DNA of 64,000 nucleotides from Thalassomonas viridans (GTDB lineage Bacteria; Pseudomonadota; Gammaproteobacteria; Enterobacterales; Alteromonadaceae): NCBI RefSeq assembly GCF_000948985.2, contig NZ_CP059734.1, positions 620,001 to 684,000 of the forward strand, read 5' to 3'. Shown piece by piece: positions 15,264 to 27,000 of this stretch (position 1 is its first letter; each line of letters starts with the position of its first letter). The notes under the pieces were generated by a model. It saw only the letters and a program-made list of their open reading frames with translations, ran no database searches and was not told where the DNA came from. The position numbers and the translations under genes were made by a program.

Positions 15264-18200
15264 CTAGTCCTGATCTTTAATGACTGCCACCAGCAGGGCA
15301 GGCAAAAACGACAAACTCAGCAGAGTAGAGACCAGGATACCGCTTAATACGATAATGCCGACCCCCCGGTAAAGTTCGGTGCCTTCCCCGGGAATAAGCA
15401 CTAAAGGCGCCAGGCCGAAAATGGTGGTGGCGGTGGACATCAGGATAGGTTTTAACCGTTTTGCCACCGCATGGCGTACCGCCTCTTTGACGTTAAAGCC
15501 CTGTTCAATCACGAAACGGCGTGTCTGGTCGACGATCAAAATCGGGTTGTTGACCACAGTCCCCAGCAGGATCAGGAAACCCAGCATAGTGATCATGTCA
15601 AACGGCTGGTGAAAACTGCTTAACCCGGCGCCGGCCAAAGCCGCGTTGATGCCGTTGACCGTTACCAGTCCCAGCAGGCCGCCCGCCATACCCAGCGGCA
15701 CGGTCGCCAGAATAAACAGCGGGTAACGCCAGTGGGTGAAAATGGCCACCAGCAGCAGGTAGCTCAGCGCCAGGGCGATCACAAAATTACCCGACAGGGC
15801 AGAGCGGGTGGCTTCAAGCTGATCCGCGGCGCCGCTGATGCTGAGCTTGATGCCCTGGGCGATTTTCCCCTGTTGCCACAACGAAGGCAGCAGTTCGTTG
15901 CGTACCTTCTGCTCCGCCGTTTCCAGCGCTATGTTGCGCGGCGGAATGATATAGACAGTGACGGTGCGGTTACCGTCAACCCGGCGCACCGAGTTGCTGT
16001 TTTTGCTTTCCACCAGATCTGCCAGGGCATTCAGGGGCAGGATTTCTCCCTGCGGGGTGACCATAGGAGTGGCCGCCAGCTCCTCAAGGGTTTGCCGGTT
16101 GCCCGAGCCGCTAAACAGGAAAATATCCACCTTGTCGTCGTTGAGGATAAATTCGTCAACGTAAGCACCGTCGCTCATGGCGGCAACCGCATAGCTGAAG
16201 TCGCCGTTATCTATGTCCAGTTCTGCCAGGCGTTGCCAGCGGGGCTTTATTTCGATCAGCGGCTGATCTAAGGTCAGGGATCTCGGCTCCGAATTAATCT
16301 GCGGCTTGTCAAACAGCTTATCCGCTTCCTGGTAAACCGCTTCGGCGGCCTGGTAGAGTTCGGTGATATTGCTGCCGGCGATATCCACCGCCACCGCCCT
16401 GGTGCCGCCGTCGTTGCTGGAAATTATCGAGCCGCGGGCGGAGAAGGCGCGCATATTCGGGTAGCTTTTAAACTTGTCGGTGATGGCGGTCATCATATCG
16501 TTAATATAGGCGGGGTCAACCGGGGCGCTTAAAAACCAGATACGGCCCACCGACACCGACATGGTATAATAATCGAGCGGCGGCATCCGGGTTTTTCCTG
16601 CCAGGTAGTCCTCGTCGCTTACCTGCACAAAACCATCGAAATGGCTTCTAAGTTCGGTGGCAATTTTTTCCATTTCCGACAAGTTGTAGTTGGGCGGGGC
16701 TATCATCATGGAAAAGGCTTTTGGCTCTTCCCCCTCCGGCAGATATTCGGCGGCTGGCATCAGGGTATAGGCGAGTCCCAGGACCCCCAGTACAAATGCC
16801 GCGGTATAAAGGCGTGCCTGCTGTTGGGAGCGGGTAAAGAAGTTCACGGATTTGAGCCAGGACTTTGACAGTTCAAACTGGCGGCTTTCGCTTAGATTCT
16901 CCTTTTTGCCTAAATGGGCCAGCGCCACCGGCACGATAAAAATAGCCACCAGCATAGAGGCGATAATGGCGCCGGAAATGGCAATGGCGATATCCGAGTA
17001 AAGCTGCCCGGCTTCCTGGACCACAAATAAAATCGGAGCAAAAACCAATACCGTAGTAGCGGTTGACGCCAGTACCGCCGGCCAAACTTCTTTGACCCCC
17101 TTGATGGCGGCTTCGGTTTTGCTGACGGCCTTGTGCTTGGCCTGCACTATGGCTTCAAGCACTACTATGGTGTTGTCCACCGTCATGCCGATGGCAAAGG
17201 CGACCCCGGCAAGGGAGATGACATTGATGGTGCGGCCAAAGCTCATTAAGGCAAAAAAGGCGGCCAGGGTACAAATGGGGATCCCCATCACGCCCACCAG
17301 GGTGGCCCGGCCGGAGCGTAAAAAGTAATACATCACCAGGGTGGCGAGCAGGGCCCCCAGGGCCAGGTTGGTCCAGACATTTTCCAGCGAGCTTTTCACG
17401 TATTTCACGTCGTCGCTGAGCAGCACCATTTCCAGCCCGTTTTGCGCCAGCAGCTGCTGGTTGAGCTCGGCAACCACGGGCAGCATTTTTTCTTTGATGT
17501 TCAGCACGTTCGAGCCGCTTTCGCGCCTGACCGACAGCCTTAAGGTGCGCTCGCCGTCGGCATAGGACATGTTGCGGGTTTCAAAATGATCCAGGCTGAC
17601 GTCGGCGACATCTTTTAACAGGATATTGGCATTGCCTTCGCGGCGGATGGTGACGTTTTCCAGCTCCTGCAACTGTTCAAAGCGGCCGACCACCCGCAGC
17701 AGGTAACGGCTCTTGCCGCTTTCGATATCACCGGCGGAGGCGTCGGTGTTGCGGGCGCGGATGGCGCTTCTGACCTGGGGCAGGCTGATGCCGCGCTGGG
17801 CCAGGCGGGCGGCGTCTATTTTAATCTGGATCTGGCGTTGCGCGCCGCCGCTGACATTGATTTCCGACACCCCGGGTACGCTTTCCATGCGCGGGCGGAT
17901 ATAGTCTTCGGCAAAGTCCCTTAGCAGATCCACATCCAGCTGCAGCGGGTTGCCGGACAGCGGCTTAAGGCTGAAATACATAAAGGCATTGCTGGAAAAC
18001 GAGCTGGAAAACAGCCGCGGCTGGTCGACATTTTCCGGATAGGCGGGCACCTGGCTCAGGGCATTGTTTACCCGGATCAGGGCGTCGTTGACGTCCATGC
18101 CGAACGGGAATTCCAGCTCTACCGTGGCTTCGCCCATTTCGGCATACGACACCATACGTTTAAGGTTCGGCAGGCTGCGTAAATAGCGCTCCTGCTCGAT

Positions 18201-18386
18201 CAGGATTTCTTTTTCAACATCCTGCGGCGTGGCGCCGGGCCAGCCGGTTTGTACCGTGATGGTGCGCACTTCCAGGTCGGGGATCATCTGCACCGGGATA
18301 TTCAGCGCCGCCACTAACCCTAAAATGCAGGTGATCATCACGATCACGGCCACTAAAATGCCGCGTTTTACTGCTGCTTCTATCAT
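15264..18386 (-). CDS. AcrB-type RND efflux pump inner-membrane subunit
   Basis: A 1,040-residue RND permease of the HAE1/AcrB class, full length for the family. It has 12 transmembrane helices, two large periplasmic porter/docking regions and the conserved AGVAFAIGMTVDNTIVVLEAI segment of helix 4 with the proton-relay aspartate. It should export drugs or other amphiphiles using the proton gradient. Its start overlaps the stop of the adaptor gene by four bases (ATGA), so the two are translationally coupled. No TolC-type outer-membrane gene is in this operon, so the pump probably uses a TolC encoded elsewhere. Confidence 0.93.
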   Translation of the reverse strand: MIEAAVKRGILVAVIVMITCILGLVAALNIPVQMIPDLEVRTITVQTGWPGATPQDVEKEILIEQERYLRSLPNLKRMVSYAEMGEATVELEFPFGMDVNDALIRVNNALSQVPAYPENVDQPRLFSSSFSSNAFMYFSLKPLSGNPLQLDVDLLRDFAEDYIRPRMESVPGVSEINVSGGAQRQIQIKIDAARLAQRGISLPQVRSAIRARNTDASAGDIESGKSRYLLRVVGRFEQLQELENVTIRREGNANILLKDVADVSLDHFETRNMSYADGERTLRLSVRRESGSNVLNIKEKMLPVVAELNQQLLAQNGLEMVLLSDDVKYVKSSLENVWTNLALGALLATLVMYYFLRSGRATLVGVMGIPICTLAAFFALMSFGRTINVISLAGVAFAIGMTVDNTIVVLEAIVQAKHKAVSKTEAAIKGVKEVWPAVLASTATTVLVFAPILFVVQEAGQLYSDIAIAISGAIIASMLVAIFIVPVALAHLGKKENLSESRQFELSKSWLKSVNFFTRSQQQARLYTAAFVLGVLGLAYTLMPAAEYLPEGEEPKAFSMMIAPPNYNLSEMEKIATELRSHFDGFVQVSDEDYLAGKTRMPPLDYYTMSVSVGRIWFLSAPVDPAYINDMMTAITDKFKSYPNMRAFSARGSIISSNDGGTRAVAVDIAGSNITELYQAAEAVYQEADKLFDKPQINSEPRSLTLDQPLIEIKPRWQRLAELDIDNGDFSYAVAAMSDGAYVDEFILNDDKVDIFLFSGSGNRQTLEELAATPMVTPQGEILPLNALADLVESKNSNSVRRVDGNRTVTVYIIPPRNIALETAEQKVRNELLPSLWQQGKIAQGIKLSISGAADQLEATRSALSGNFVIALALSYLLLVAIFTHWRYPLFILATVPLGMAGGLLGLVTVNGINAALAGAGLSSFHQPFDMITMLGFLILLGTVVNNPILIVDQTRRFVIEQGFNVKEAVRHAVAKRLKPILMSTATTIFGLAPLVLIPGEGTELYRGVGIIVLSGILVSTLLSLSFLPALLVAVIKDQD

Positions 18387-19465
18387 AACGGCTGGCCTTG
18401 TACCGAATTGATTTTCAGCTCATGGCCCTCGCGCATCAGCTCTATGCCCGACATCACCAGCGCCTGGTTTTGCGGCGCCCCCGAGACGGCCACTTTGCCG
18501 TCTTGCTGCCTGACCACTTTGACCAGAAAGCGTTTGGCCTTGTTATCGACTACGGCAAAGATGCTGGCGCCGCCGTCCGGGTGTTGTTTGATCGCCGATT
18601 TCGGCAACCAGACCAGGTTTTCCCTGCTTTGGGGCAATTTGATTTCCGCCCTGGCCGACATGCCCGCCACCAGGTTGGCCTCGCGGGGTAAATCTATATG
18701 GGCGGTCAGGGTACGGCTCTGGTTGTTGGACACCGCCACCAGACGGCTCAGTTTTGCCTCTATGGCGGCTGCATCGGTAAAGTCCGGGGTAACGGTAACC
18801 GGAATTTGTTCCCGGTTCGCCAGCCGGCCGTAATATTCCTGCGGTATGGCCAGGTTTAATCGCAACTCCTGTTGTTGCACCAGGTTAAAGACCCGGGTTT
18901 GCTGGCTGACCCACTCGCCGAGATCGGCGTTTCTGCTGGCAATAACACCGGCAAAAGGCGCGTACAGGGTATGGCGGCTGACCACTTCCTGCTGCAATGC
19001 CAGGCTGGCCCGGCGCATGGCAAGTTCGGCCCTGGCGCCGGCAACCCCGGCCTTACGTTCGCCGATCAGGGTTTCTGCGACTACTTTCTGTTTTGACAGG
19101 GCCAGCACTTCTTTATACAAACGTTCGGCTTCCGCCAGGGCTACTTTGGCGGACTCGACATTGGCTTTTTCCTCCGCGAGGCTCAGGCGTGCCAGGGTAT
19201 CGTCCAAGGTCAGCAGTTTGGCGCCTTTGGCCACTTTATCCCCCGCTTCGACATAGAGGGCGGCCACCAACCCCGACTGCTGGGTCGACAGCTCGGCATT
19301 TTGCCTTGCCTCAACCGTGCCGGTTAACTGCAGCACCTGATGACTTTGGCTGGTTTCAGGATAAACAACATCGACCTGGGTTACCTCAGCCCGGGCGGGC
19401 GGGGAAAATATCGTCATCATAAGTGCCTGGCTAAAAAGCAGCACAGAAATTAAAAAAGCGCGCAT
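18383..19465 (-). CDS. RND periplasmic adaptor (membrane fusion protein)
   Basis: A 360-residue HlyD/AcrA-type adaptor. The signal peptide is cut near ARA-EV (residue 26). It has a biotinyl-lipoyl half (GTVEARQNAELSTQQSG, then VEAGDKVAKGAKLLTLDD), a coiled-coil hairpin (about residues 95-155), the second lipoyl half (YAPFAGVIASRNADLGEWV) and a beta-barrel/membrane-proximal end. There is no lipobox, so it is anchored only by protein contacts. It is first in the operon with the pump subunit. It links the pump to a TolC-like channel. Confidence 0.92.
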   Translation of the reverse strand: MRAFLISVLLFSQALMMTIFSPPARAEVTQVDVVYPETSQSHQVLQLTGTVEARQNAELSTQQSGLVAALYVEAGDKVAKGAKLLTLDDTLARLSLAEEKANVESAKVALAEAERLYKEVLALSKQKVVAETLIGERKAGVAGARAELAMRRASLALQQEVVSRHTLYAPFAGVIASRNADLGEWVSQQTRVFNLVQQQELRLNLAIPQEYYGRLANREQIPVTVTPDFTDAAAIEAKLSRLVAVSNNQSRTLTAHIDLPREANLVAGMSARAEIKLPQSRENLVWLPKSAIKQHPDGGASIFAVVDNKAKRFLVKVVRQQDGKVAVSGAPQNQALVMSGIELMREGHELKINSVQGQPL

Positions 19466-19811
19466 ACTGTCCTCGAATGATAATTATTTGCGTTTGGTAT
19501 TATATTCTGCTGGTTTGTTAATTCACCATTTTTTGCGATAAAAAACAAAAAATTATTTGGTGCGTTTTTCATTATGCTTATTCCGACTTTTAGGGCCTGT
19601 CACTATATTAGTCTGTTTACGATAAGTTTTTGAGCATTTTTATGCCGTTAGCGCACGATCAAAAGGGTATGATTATCTTGCTGGGGATTGCCGCATGCTG
19701 TTTAAGCGCCTGTGCGCGCCCAATAGCAATTCTGCGATATTTCACCGAGTTTTTTCCGCGGGGCTTTTATATTTTGAAAGCTGGTTCACGAAGGAAGATT
19801 TAACCTCGGGT
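19466..19811. other. Intergenic region between divergent RND and AraC genes
   Basis: No gene is supported here. It holds the promoters of the minus-strand adaptor gene and the plus-strand AraC gene. At 19591-19600 it contains TAGGGCCTGT, the same ten bases that end the MITE at 8381, followed by AT-rich sequence; this could be the remnant of one end of a related element. An open frame from 19695 continues into the AraC gene, but the added residues do not look like the family. Confidence 0.5.
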
Positions 19812-20813
19812 ATGACTAAGGAAATCACAGCCTCATCGCTATATATCAGGATGCTTTTCAGGGCATTAAATAAATTTGAAACGGATAAAGATGAGCTGAA
19901 AAAAATCTGTGAAATTAATAAGGTAGCCAGTGACTGCAAGCGGGCCGGCATAACAGAGATATCAAGGATATGGGAATGTACCGCGGAAATTTTACCCTGC
20001 ACGCATCTGGGCCTATTCCTGGGGAAAAACATACACCTGGTCGACTACGGGGTGATCTCATTTTTGTGGATGAACTGTGAGAACCTGAAACAGGCGCTTG
20101 AATATACCTGTGAATTTAAGTGCCTGTTAAACGAGAACCTGGAAGCCTGCCTCAGGCGGGAAAAAGATCTTTATGTCTATACTTTGCAGGAGAAGCACAA
20201 GCAATCCGGCCATATCATTGATTTTGATTTCTCTTCCATCTTATGGATGGGCAGAATGCTGTCTAAAAAAGAAAAAGAGATTTATTTTCACTCCATAGAG
20301 TTTACCTCTCCCCCGGTCGGCAATAAATCCCATTATGAAGACTTTTTCTCTTGTCCTGTCAGTTTCAATAGAGAAAACAACCTGATAAGAATTCCGGCGG
20401 CTGTGCTTGAAACCCCCATTTATTCGCCGAACTTAAAGTTTAAACCGGAAATGCTGAGTCTGGTAAAGGGCCTGCTATGTGATGAATTGGGGCCAGGCTT
20501 TCTTGAAAATGTCGAACAATTTATTAATGACTCATTATCGGCCGGGGTGCGTCCCAGCCTGGGGGAAATATCTTCTTTTTTTGCCCAGTCGCCGAGCACT
20601 TTTAAACGTTCGTTAAAAGAAAAAGGCTACAGTTACTCGGACATATGCAATAAGGTGGTGATGCAAAACGCCGAGAAAATGCTAAAAAGCAATGCCATGA
20701 CGGTGTTTGAAATCGCCCTCTCGCTGGACTTCTCCAGCAGCAGCGCCTTTCACCGGGCATTTAAACGCTGGAAAGGGGTTACCCCCAGAGAATACGTTAA
20801 AAATTCTTGCTAG
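19812..20813 (+). CDS. AraC-family regulator upstream of the giant toxin-like gene
   Basis: A regulator of 333 residues with an arabinose-binding-like N-terminal domain and a C-terminal AraC helix-turn-helix pair (about residues 235-330), ending in FEIALSLDFSSSSAFHRAFKRWKGVTPREY. The start at ATG 19812 is chosen because the alignment with the other AraC protein in this window begins there. The open frame extends 39 codons further to 19695 without family resemblance. It is the same class as toxin and virulence regulators such as ToxT-like and OruR-like proteins, and it is followed at 246 bp by the 2,917-residue protein. Control of that gene is likely but inferred. Confidence 0.85.
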   Translation: MTKEITASSLYIRMLFRALNKFETDKDELKKICEINKVASDCKRAGITEISRIWECTAEILPCTHLGLFLGKNIHLVDYGVISFLWMNCENLKQALEYTCEFKCLLNENLEACLRREKDLYVYTLQEKHKQSGHIIDFDFSSILWMGRMLSKKEKEIYFHSIEFTSPPVGNKSHYEDFFSCPVSFNRENNLIRIPAAVLETPIYSPNLKFKPEMLSLVKGLLCDELGPGFLENVEQFINDSLSAGVRPSLGEISSFFAQSPSTFKRSLKEKGYSYSDICNKVVMQNAEKMLKSNAMTVFEIALSLDFSSSSAFHRAFKRWKGVTPREYVKNSC

Positions 20814-20939
20814 CGCCATTGATAACCAGGCCCTGATTTTAATCCCGTTTATTGTCTGTTTTTGCCGCTTTCCTGCCGGCGGGCATGCTTTTGTGCCGAT
20901 ATTTTTCCCGCCATTGACAGCAAAGCGGTAAATATAGCT

Positions 20940-20963
20940 CTAGGGTCAATCATTGACCCCTAG
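20940..20963. promoter_or_regulatory. Palindrome upstream of the giant toxin-like gene
   Basis: GGGTCAAT-C-ATTGACCC is a perfect 8-bp dyad (20943-20959), extended by CTA and CTAG on the two sides with one unpaired base. It lies about 100 bp before the giant gene and could be an operator. AraC proteins usually bind direct repeats, so a different regulator may act here. Confidence 0.45.
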
Positions 20964-21010
20964 GGGTGCTGAATTCCTGCTATGCAGTTTGCACAATAAA
21001 AATGCAGCAA

Positions 21011-21022
21011 AGCGTTAACGCT
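21011..21022. promoter_or_regulatory. 12-bp palindrome close to the giant gene start
   Basis: AGCGTTAACGCT is a perfect palindrome 37 bp before the ATG, between the likely promoter and the AGAGGA ribosome binding site. It could be a repressor site or an mRNA hairpin. Confidence 0.35.
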
Positions 21023-21059
21023 AACTCATAAGTAAGTGCAATGAATAGAGGAAAAAATA

Positions 21060-24000
21060 ATGACAACCACTACCCAAGACAAGCTGGCCCGGGTATTAGG
21101 CAACCAAGAATTTGATAACCAATCCCCGTACGACTGGGCAAGCAACTCCTGGCGTGCGCCCGATACCTGGTCGCTTAACCCCGATGCTTTCTATTACCGT
21201 CCGTCGGTACAGGTTACCCAGACCATTGAGAGCTTTCTCCAACAACCCATTCCCGGCCTGGCGCCAGGCGATTATGAGGGAGCGGGCTTTAGCTATAAAG
21301 ATTTTATCCGCAGGGCTCAGGAGCTATATCCGGGTACCGAAGTGCTTATTGTCGGCGGCGCAACGCGCGACATTATAGATCATATCGGCAATGACCGCCC
21401 TTTAGCGCAGGCCCTGTCGGATATCGATATTCAGGTTACCCTGACGCAAGAGCAAACGGTTACCGTGATCAAGGATATCCTGAATATTGAGCTTAGCCGG
21501 AGGATTGCCAGGGGAGTGCCCCTTGAAAGCCTGCTTAATGATTATTTAATTACCAAACCTAACGGTTATGTGGGATTTGGCGATACCGGCAAAGGGGAAA
21601 ACCTGGATATTTTTAATGCTGCCATTTTTGCCTTAGGGGACAGGTCAACCAATGACTTTACCGTAAACTCCAACTATTACCGCTACAGTGAAACCGACCC
21701 CTTTATCTTTTCCCAAAACCAGACGGCGATCAGCGATACTATAGAACATCAAATCAGGCTGACGCAAAACTGGTTCGACGGCTCCGATTTTTTAATCGAA
21801 AAACCGGCGCAGATATGGCGGTATATCTACTTTATCCAGGGCAAGGGCTATCAGGATGCCGATCCGAGCGGCATGACCCTTTACAGTATCTTAAGGGCTT
21901 TGCACACCTCGGTTGAAGCAATAGAGCAAACCGGCCAGTACCAGGACTATATCGACCTTATGTCTTTCTCATCTGAATCCCTGGACGGCTCTGTCTCTAC
22001 CACCAAAGACATAGCCGTGGCGACTAAAAAGTTCATGAGAAAGAAGTTTGCCGATGTCAAAAAAGCGGTGGAGCTGCTGGACTACTGCAAGGTGTTATAC
22101 GATGGCGAACATAGTGCCTTACCCGGTACATTCGGCCGGGATATCCTGGCATTAAGCGGCATCATAGATAAAGTGATTGTCCAGCTGGATCCCAAATTTA
22201 ACGTTTTGAGCAATCCGTCGGATCTCGGGGTGCTGACACAAGAGCATAGTGATTTAATCGCCAGGTACCAGCAGGTAAAAGCGAACCTGCCGGTGGCAAC
22301 CGTAGACAACCACCAGGGGCATATAGGCGAGTTATACGATCTTATGTTTGAGCTGAAAGCCAGCCTGATGCCGCTGGAGGGGGAAAACCGCTATCCGGCC
22401 TTTAAAGCAGCGTTAGACAGCATAGTCGCCAATGAAGGACAGGGTTTTTCTGCCGAAGCAGGCGGCGGCATCGACAGGATCAAAACCCTGATCTTGCAAT
22501 ACAGCCAGGACAGTGAGCTGAACGCCAAACTGGATACCCAGCTGGAAAAACTCAGGCTGATTCTCCAAGGCGCCGCCTTGTCGAACGACAATACCTTAAA
22601 CAGCATCAGCCTGGCGGATATTGCCATATCTCCCTCGCTTAAAGCCGAGCTGGTCGGTGCCGGCCTGCTGGATACCGATGAGCAGCGTAACCTGGTGCGC
22701 AACCTGTCCCACTATGCCTTAAGCCAGGGGCAGGAATATAAAACGGTTTTCAACCGCCGCTTTGTGCAGCTGATCCGTGCCATTGATGATGTGGAGGGCA
22801 GCGGACTTGTTGCCGACGATTACAGGCTGGTTTATGCCACCGACAGCCAGGAAGCGGCGGCAGATTTTTACGCCATCTTCAAAAAAGATCAACAGGGGGA
22901 TTTAAGCTTATATGCGCTAAAAACCACAGACTGGATTAAGGTAACCGACTCGGAAAGTTTCGCCGCCGGCCGGCCAAACGAAGAGCTGCTGACCTATGCC
23001 CGGGAGCTAAGGGCCAGGTTAAGGCAAGCCGTGGTGGAGTTTGGTGATGTCAGCTTAAGCTCTGGTACAGTGGCGGCGGAGCATTTATATGATTTCGGCG
23101 TGTTGCTCGACGGCAGCCCGGTAACCGCCGACTTGCTGGCAGAACTTGGCCAGAATATAGATCTTGCGGCCATCACCCTGGATCCCGAATTTTTTACCCG
23201 TGCCCTGAGCGAAATCCCGGAAAATATCGTACTGCAACAGTTGCAGCAGCTGGTGCAGCAAACCCTGGAGCTAAAAAGTGAGGATGAACTGTTCGCCACC
23301 GCATTGGGGGACAGCAGGACGAAGAAATATTTGCAGTCCATGCTGGATGCCGGAGCGGACGAGCTGGATACCAAGCTGGCGCAAACCGTGGTGGAAACCT
23401 TAGGGAAAGACGCAGGGGATCGTGCCCAGCTGTTTTCCCTGATGTCTGATGTCGATGACAGCCAAAAAGCCGATATCCAGCGGCTTTATACTATGGCCAA
23501 GGAATATTCCGGCTTTAACCGGGAAAAATATCTGGCGCTGCAGCTGGCGCACCCGGAAGCCGGCCATGGCGAGCTATTGCAGCAAATGGCCCTGGACAGT
23601 GCCGAACAAAGGATACAGCCGGATCATAACCAGCAGGAAATTGCCCATGCCGCCAAATGGAGTGCATCGGAGGCTAGGCAATATCTGGTGGAGCAGGGGC
23701 TTATCGTCTTTGACGAAGGCAAGCCCAGGGTAAGCAGCGGGGACTTTAACCATTTCCTGGAAAATTGCGACGGCATCGAAAGAATTAAGGTTTCAACCGC
23801 GTTAATGAACCTGTCGCCGGAAACCTATACCCAGATTTGCAGCCAGCTGGAGCTCGACAACGAAGAATATGTCAGGGTTAACCGTTTGATCGGCAATGCC
23901 GACAGTGAAAGGGCGAAAAAAGCAATTACCCTCAAGGGGGCCAGCAATAAGTTCGGCACCGCGCTGTCTGTGTTTCAGACTTTAAACTCGGTACGCCAGC

Positions 24001-27000
24001 TTATTTCCAGCTGGGATGATATGGACAACACCAACCGCGGCCTGACGGTAACCCAGGTTGTCGGTGGTGTGGCCATGACGCCCATCAGCGCGGCGGTTTC
24101 CAAAGCCCTGACCTCTGCCGGTAAAGCCCTGGGAGCGATAGGGCAATTCTCCAAGGCGGCTTCCGTGGTTGAGGCCGGTGCACTCGATCTGGCGCTTGCC
24201 CCCATCACCTTTGCTTCCCTGGGGCTGCAGTGGCAGTCGTTTAATAAACTCAATGGAGACACCCATAGTTACGAATATAAATCCCTGGTAGCCAATACCG
24301 TACTCACCACAGTGACCACCGCCGCCAGCCTGGCACTGACCAGCATTTCTATCGCCGCCAGCCTGAGTTCGGCGGTCGCCGCCTCGGTACTGGGAACGAT
24401 TGCGGCATCTGCAGGACCGATAGGGGTAGCCATTGCCGCCGCCAGCTTTATTATTAACGGGGTTGTTCAGGGAGCGCTGCAACTGGACGAATACGGCGAT
24501 TATTTTGCCAATACCGGCGATAAGGTGGAACAATTTTTTGCTGCCTGGATCGGGGTGGAAACTGGCGCCATGAAACTGGCCCGCGAAATCAAACAAAAAG
24601 AGGAGGCGCTTGAGACTTCTTTGAACCAGGGCTGGGAGCAAACCAAGCAATACCTTGCCGATATCTTTGCCAAAGACGGCTTCAGCACCATGGAATTCAG
24701 GGACAGGGAAATAGGCCTGAGGCACCAGATATTCGACGGCAACAAATTCGTGTTCCAGAAAAAAGTGGACTACGACGAGCAAATGTCAAATATCACATTC
24801 GATCATGCCACGGCAGAGGGCAAGGTCTGGACCGAGTTAGGGGGCAGTCAGGAAGATCAGGTTGCAGGCGAAAGCGGCATTCGCAATATGTTTAACCTTG
24901 ACGGCTGTTTGCTTAACCGTCTGACCGGCGGCAACCAGCCGGATGTCTTTAACCTGAACCCGACCTCCGAACTGAAGCATATCGATGCCGGCGGCGGCCA
25001 GAATACTTTGATGCTGGAAGCGGGTGAGCTGGATGTGTCCTTAAACCCGTCCGGCGATACCGGTATGGTATTAAGATACCATGGAGATCATAAGATTTTG
25101 CAGGACCTGCGCACTTTCGAGCAGGCCCATGAAACGGGAGTACCCCTGACCCGGGCGGTAAACCAGTCGGTTCAGTTGGCGAATATCCAGACCTTTGTGA
25201 TCAGAAACAGCGATCAGGCGGATATCCGGGGCTCAGATCTGGATCAGTTTTTCGATGTCTCGGGAACCTCGGTCACCATACGGGGCGGAGCGGGAAGGAA
25301 TACCTATTCCTTGAATGAGGGGAATAAAGTCATCAGCTGCTCCCACGATACCCTGCTATGGAATGGCCTAGTGTCTGCCGAAGTCGAACTGGCGGGTGTT
25401 CCCGGTGAAATCAACCATACCCTGTTGCTTAGCCTCTCAGATCATTATTCAACCTTAAGCTTAAGCAAACGCAACAATAACCTGCAGCTGCATTCAAAAG
25501 GTAATACCCTGACCCTTAAGGGCTTGTACCAGCCCGATAAAGGCGTGGATACCACTAAGATAGTACAGTTTGCCGACCCATTCGGCTACAGCTTTTCCCT
25601 GCCGGGACTGGCTTATGTCGGCGCGCAGACCCAGCCTTTGACCCGGATAGCCAAAACCTTCGTACTGGGGGCTGCGGCAACCGCAGAGCAGCGTATGCTG
25701 AACAATGATATGGCAGCCAATACCTATTCGCTTCAGCAGGGAGCCGGGGCGTTTGTGGCTCAGCTGAATACCCAACAGCTGATGCAGTTTGTTTTGGATG
25801 CACCGCTAAGCAGCCTGATTTACCGGATTATCGATAATACCCTGATCATCACCTCTACCCGGGAAGCGTATCCGCTTGAACTTTGGGTGAGAAATTACCG
25901 GCAGGTACAGGAGCAGGGCTTACTGCATATTTGGCTGAACGATATCGACGGCTCCGGCAAAACCATGAATCCAGTGTTGCTGCCGCCATGGTCAGGCGCC
26001 GTGTCGGGTAACCTGGCGGTAAAAGCCGCCGCTCCCGAGGTGGCGTCGCATATAGAAACCTTTGCCCAGGCAAGCCACTTGTCGAGTGTCGAATGGCTGG
26101 ATTTACAATCGGCAACTGCAAGCTACTTTATTGAAGCCGGCGAATTGCTGCAGGCACAAGGGGAGGTTTATCTGTTTTTACCTGAAGATGCCGAAACCGA
26201 CAAACTGATCCAGGCCAGGTTAATTAATGATCTCTATCTTTATTATCAGGACAATTTCGACAATCAAAGAGGTATTCACTTTACCCCGAGTTTGCGCATT
26301 AAGCACTTTTTTGCGCAGGAAGAGCATGCCAAACTTTATCTGCAGCACGGCGCTAATGAAGTGGACAGGCGGCTGCCCCTATCCCTGAATTATGATCAGA
26401 GAAGCAACGGCCAGGATCTGATTGCCAGCAGTTCGGCCGAGGTACTGCTTGGCGGTGAAGGTCTGGATACCTACCGGATAGCGCCTTTTGCCGGTGAACA
26501 GGGCAGCTGGACTATAGACAATAGCGCCAATGACGAGCTAATGGACAAGCTTGAATTCAGCGAAGACATTGGCTTGCAGCAGTTGCTTTTAGGCCGGCAG
26601 GGAGATGACCTGACAATTAAAGTCTTTCAGCCGGGAGCTGATTTTTCCGGGCGGGCTGAGACGGAGTTGCCGGCGCATAAGCAGATTAAGATCCGCAACT
26701 ATATGATCAGCCATACTGCCGAGCATCTGGCGCTGGTGCTGGATCAGCTGATGTTTAAGTTGCCCAGGCTGGACAGTATCAGCGGTTATTTCATTTACGA
26801 ACCGGATCAGGATATTGCCGTACTGGCCCAGGGGGATTTTGTAACCAGGGTGTCCAAATTCAGTAAAAACTTAACCTCTCTGAAAAATGTCTATCTGACC
26901 GGAGCGTTTGACGACTATGAGATCAGCGCTTTTAATTATGATCTCACCTTAAGCGCAGCGCACCGTAAACTTGTTGTCAGGGACTATTACCATAACCCCA

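Noticed and set aside
23975..24782. Minus-strand frame of 266 residues (23982-24782) inside the giant toxin-like gene
   Set aside because: It overlaps the hydrophobic region in antisense, with Gly/Arg-rich content and no family resemblance.
24950..25010. RTX calcium-binding repeats and a type I secretion signal in the giant toxin-like protein
   Set aside because: Only degenerate AGGGQNTL-like turns were seen, not the nonapeptide GGxGxDxUx array, and no HlyB/HlyD genes are near.
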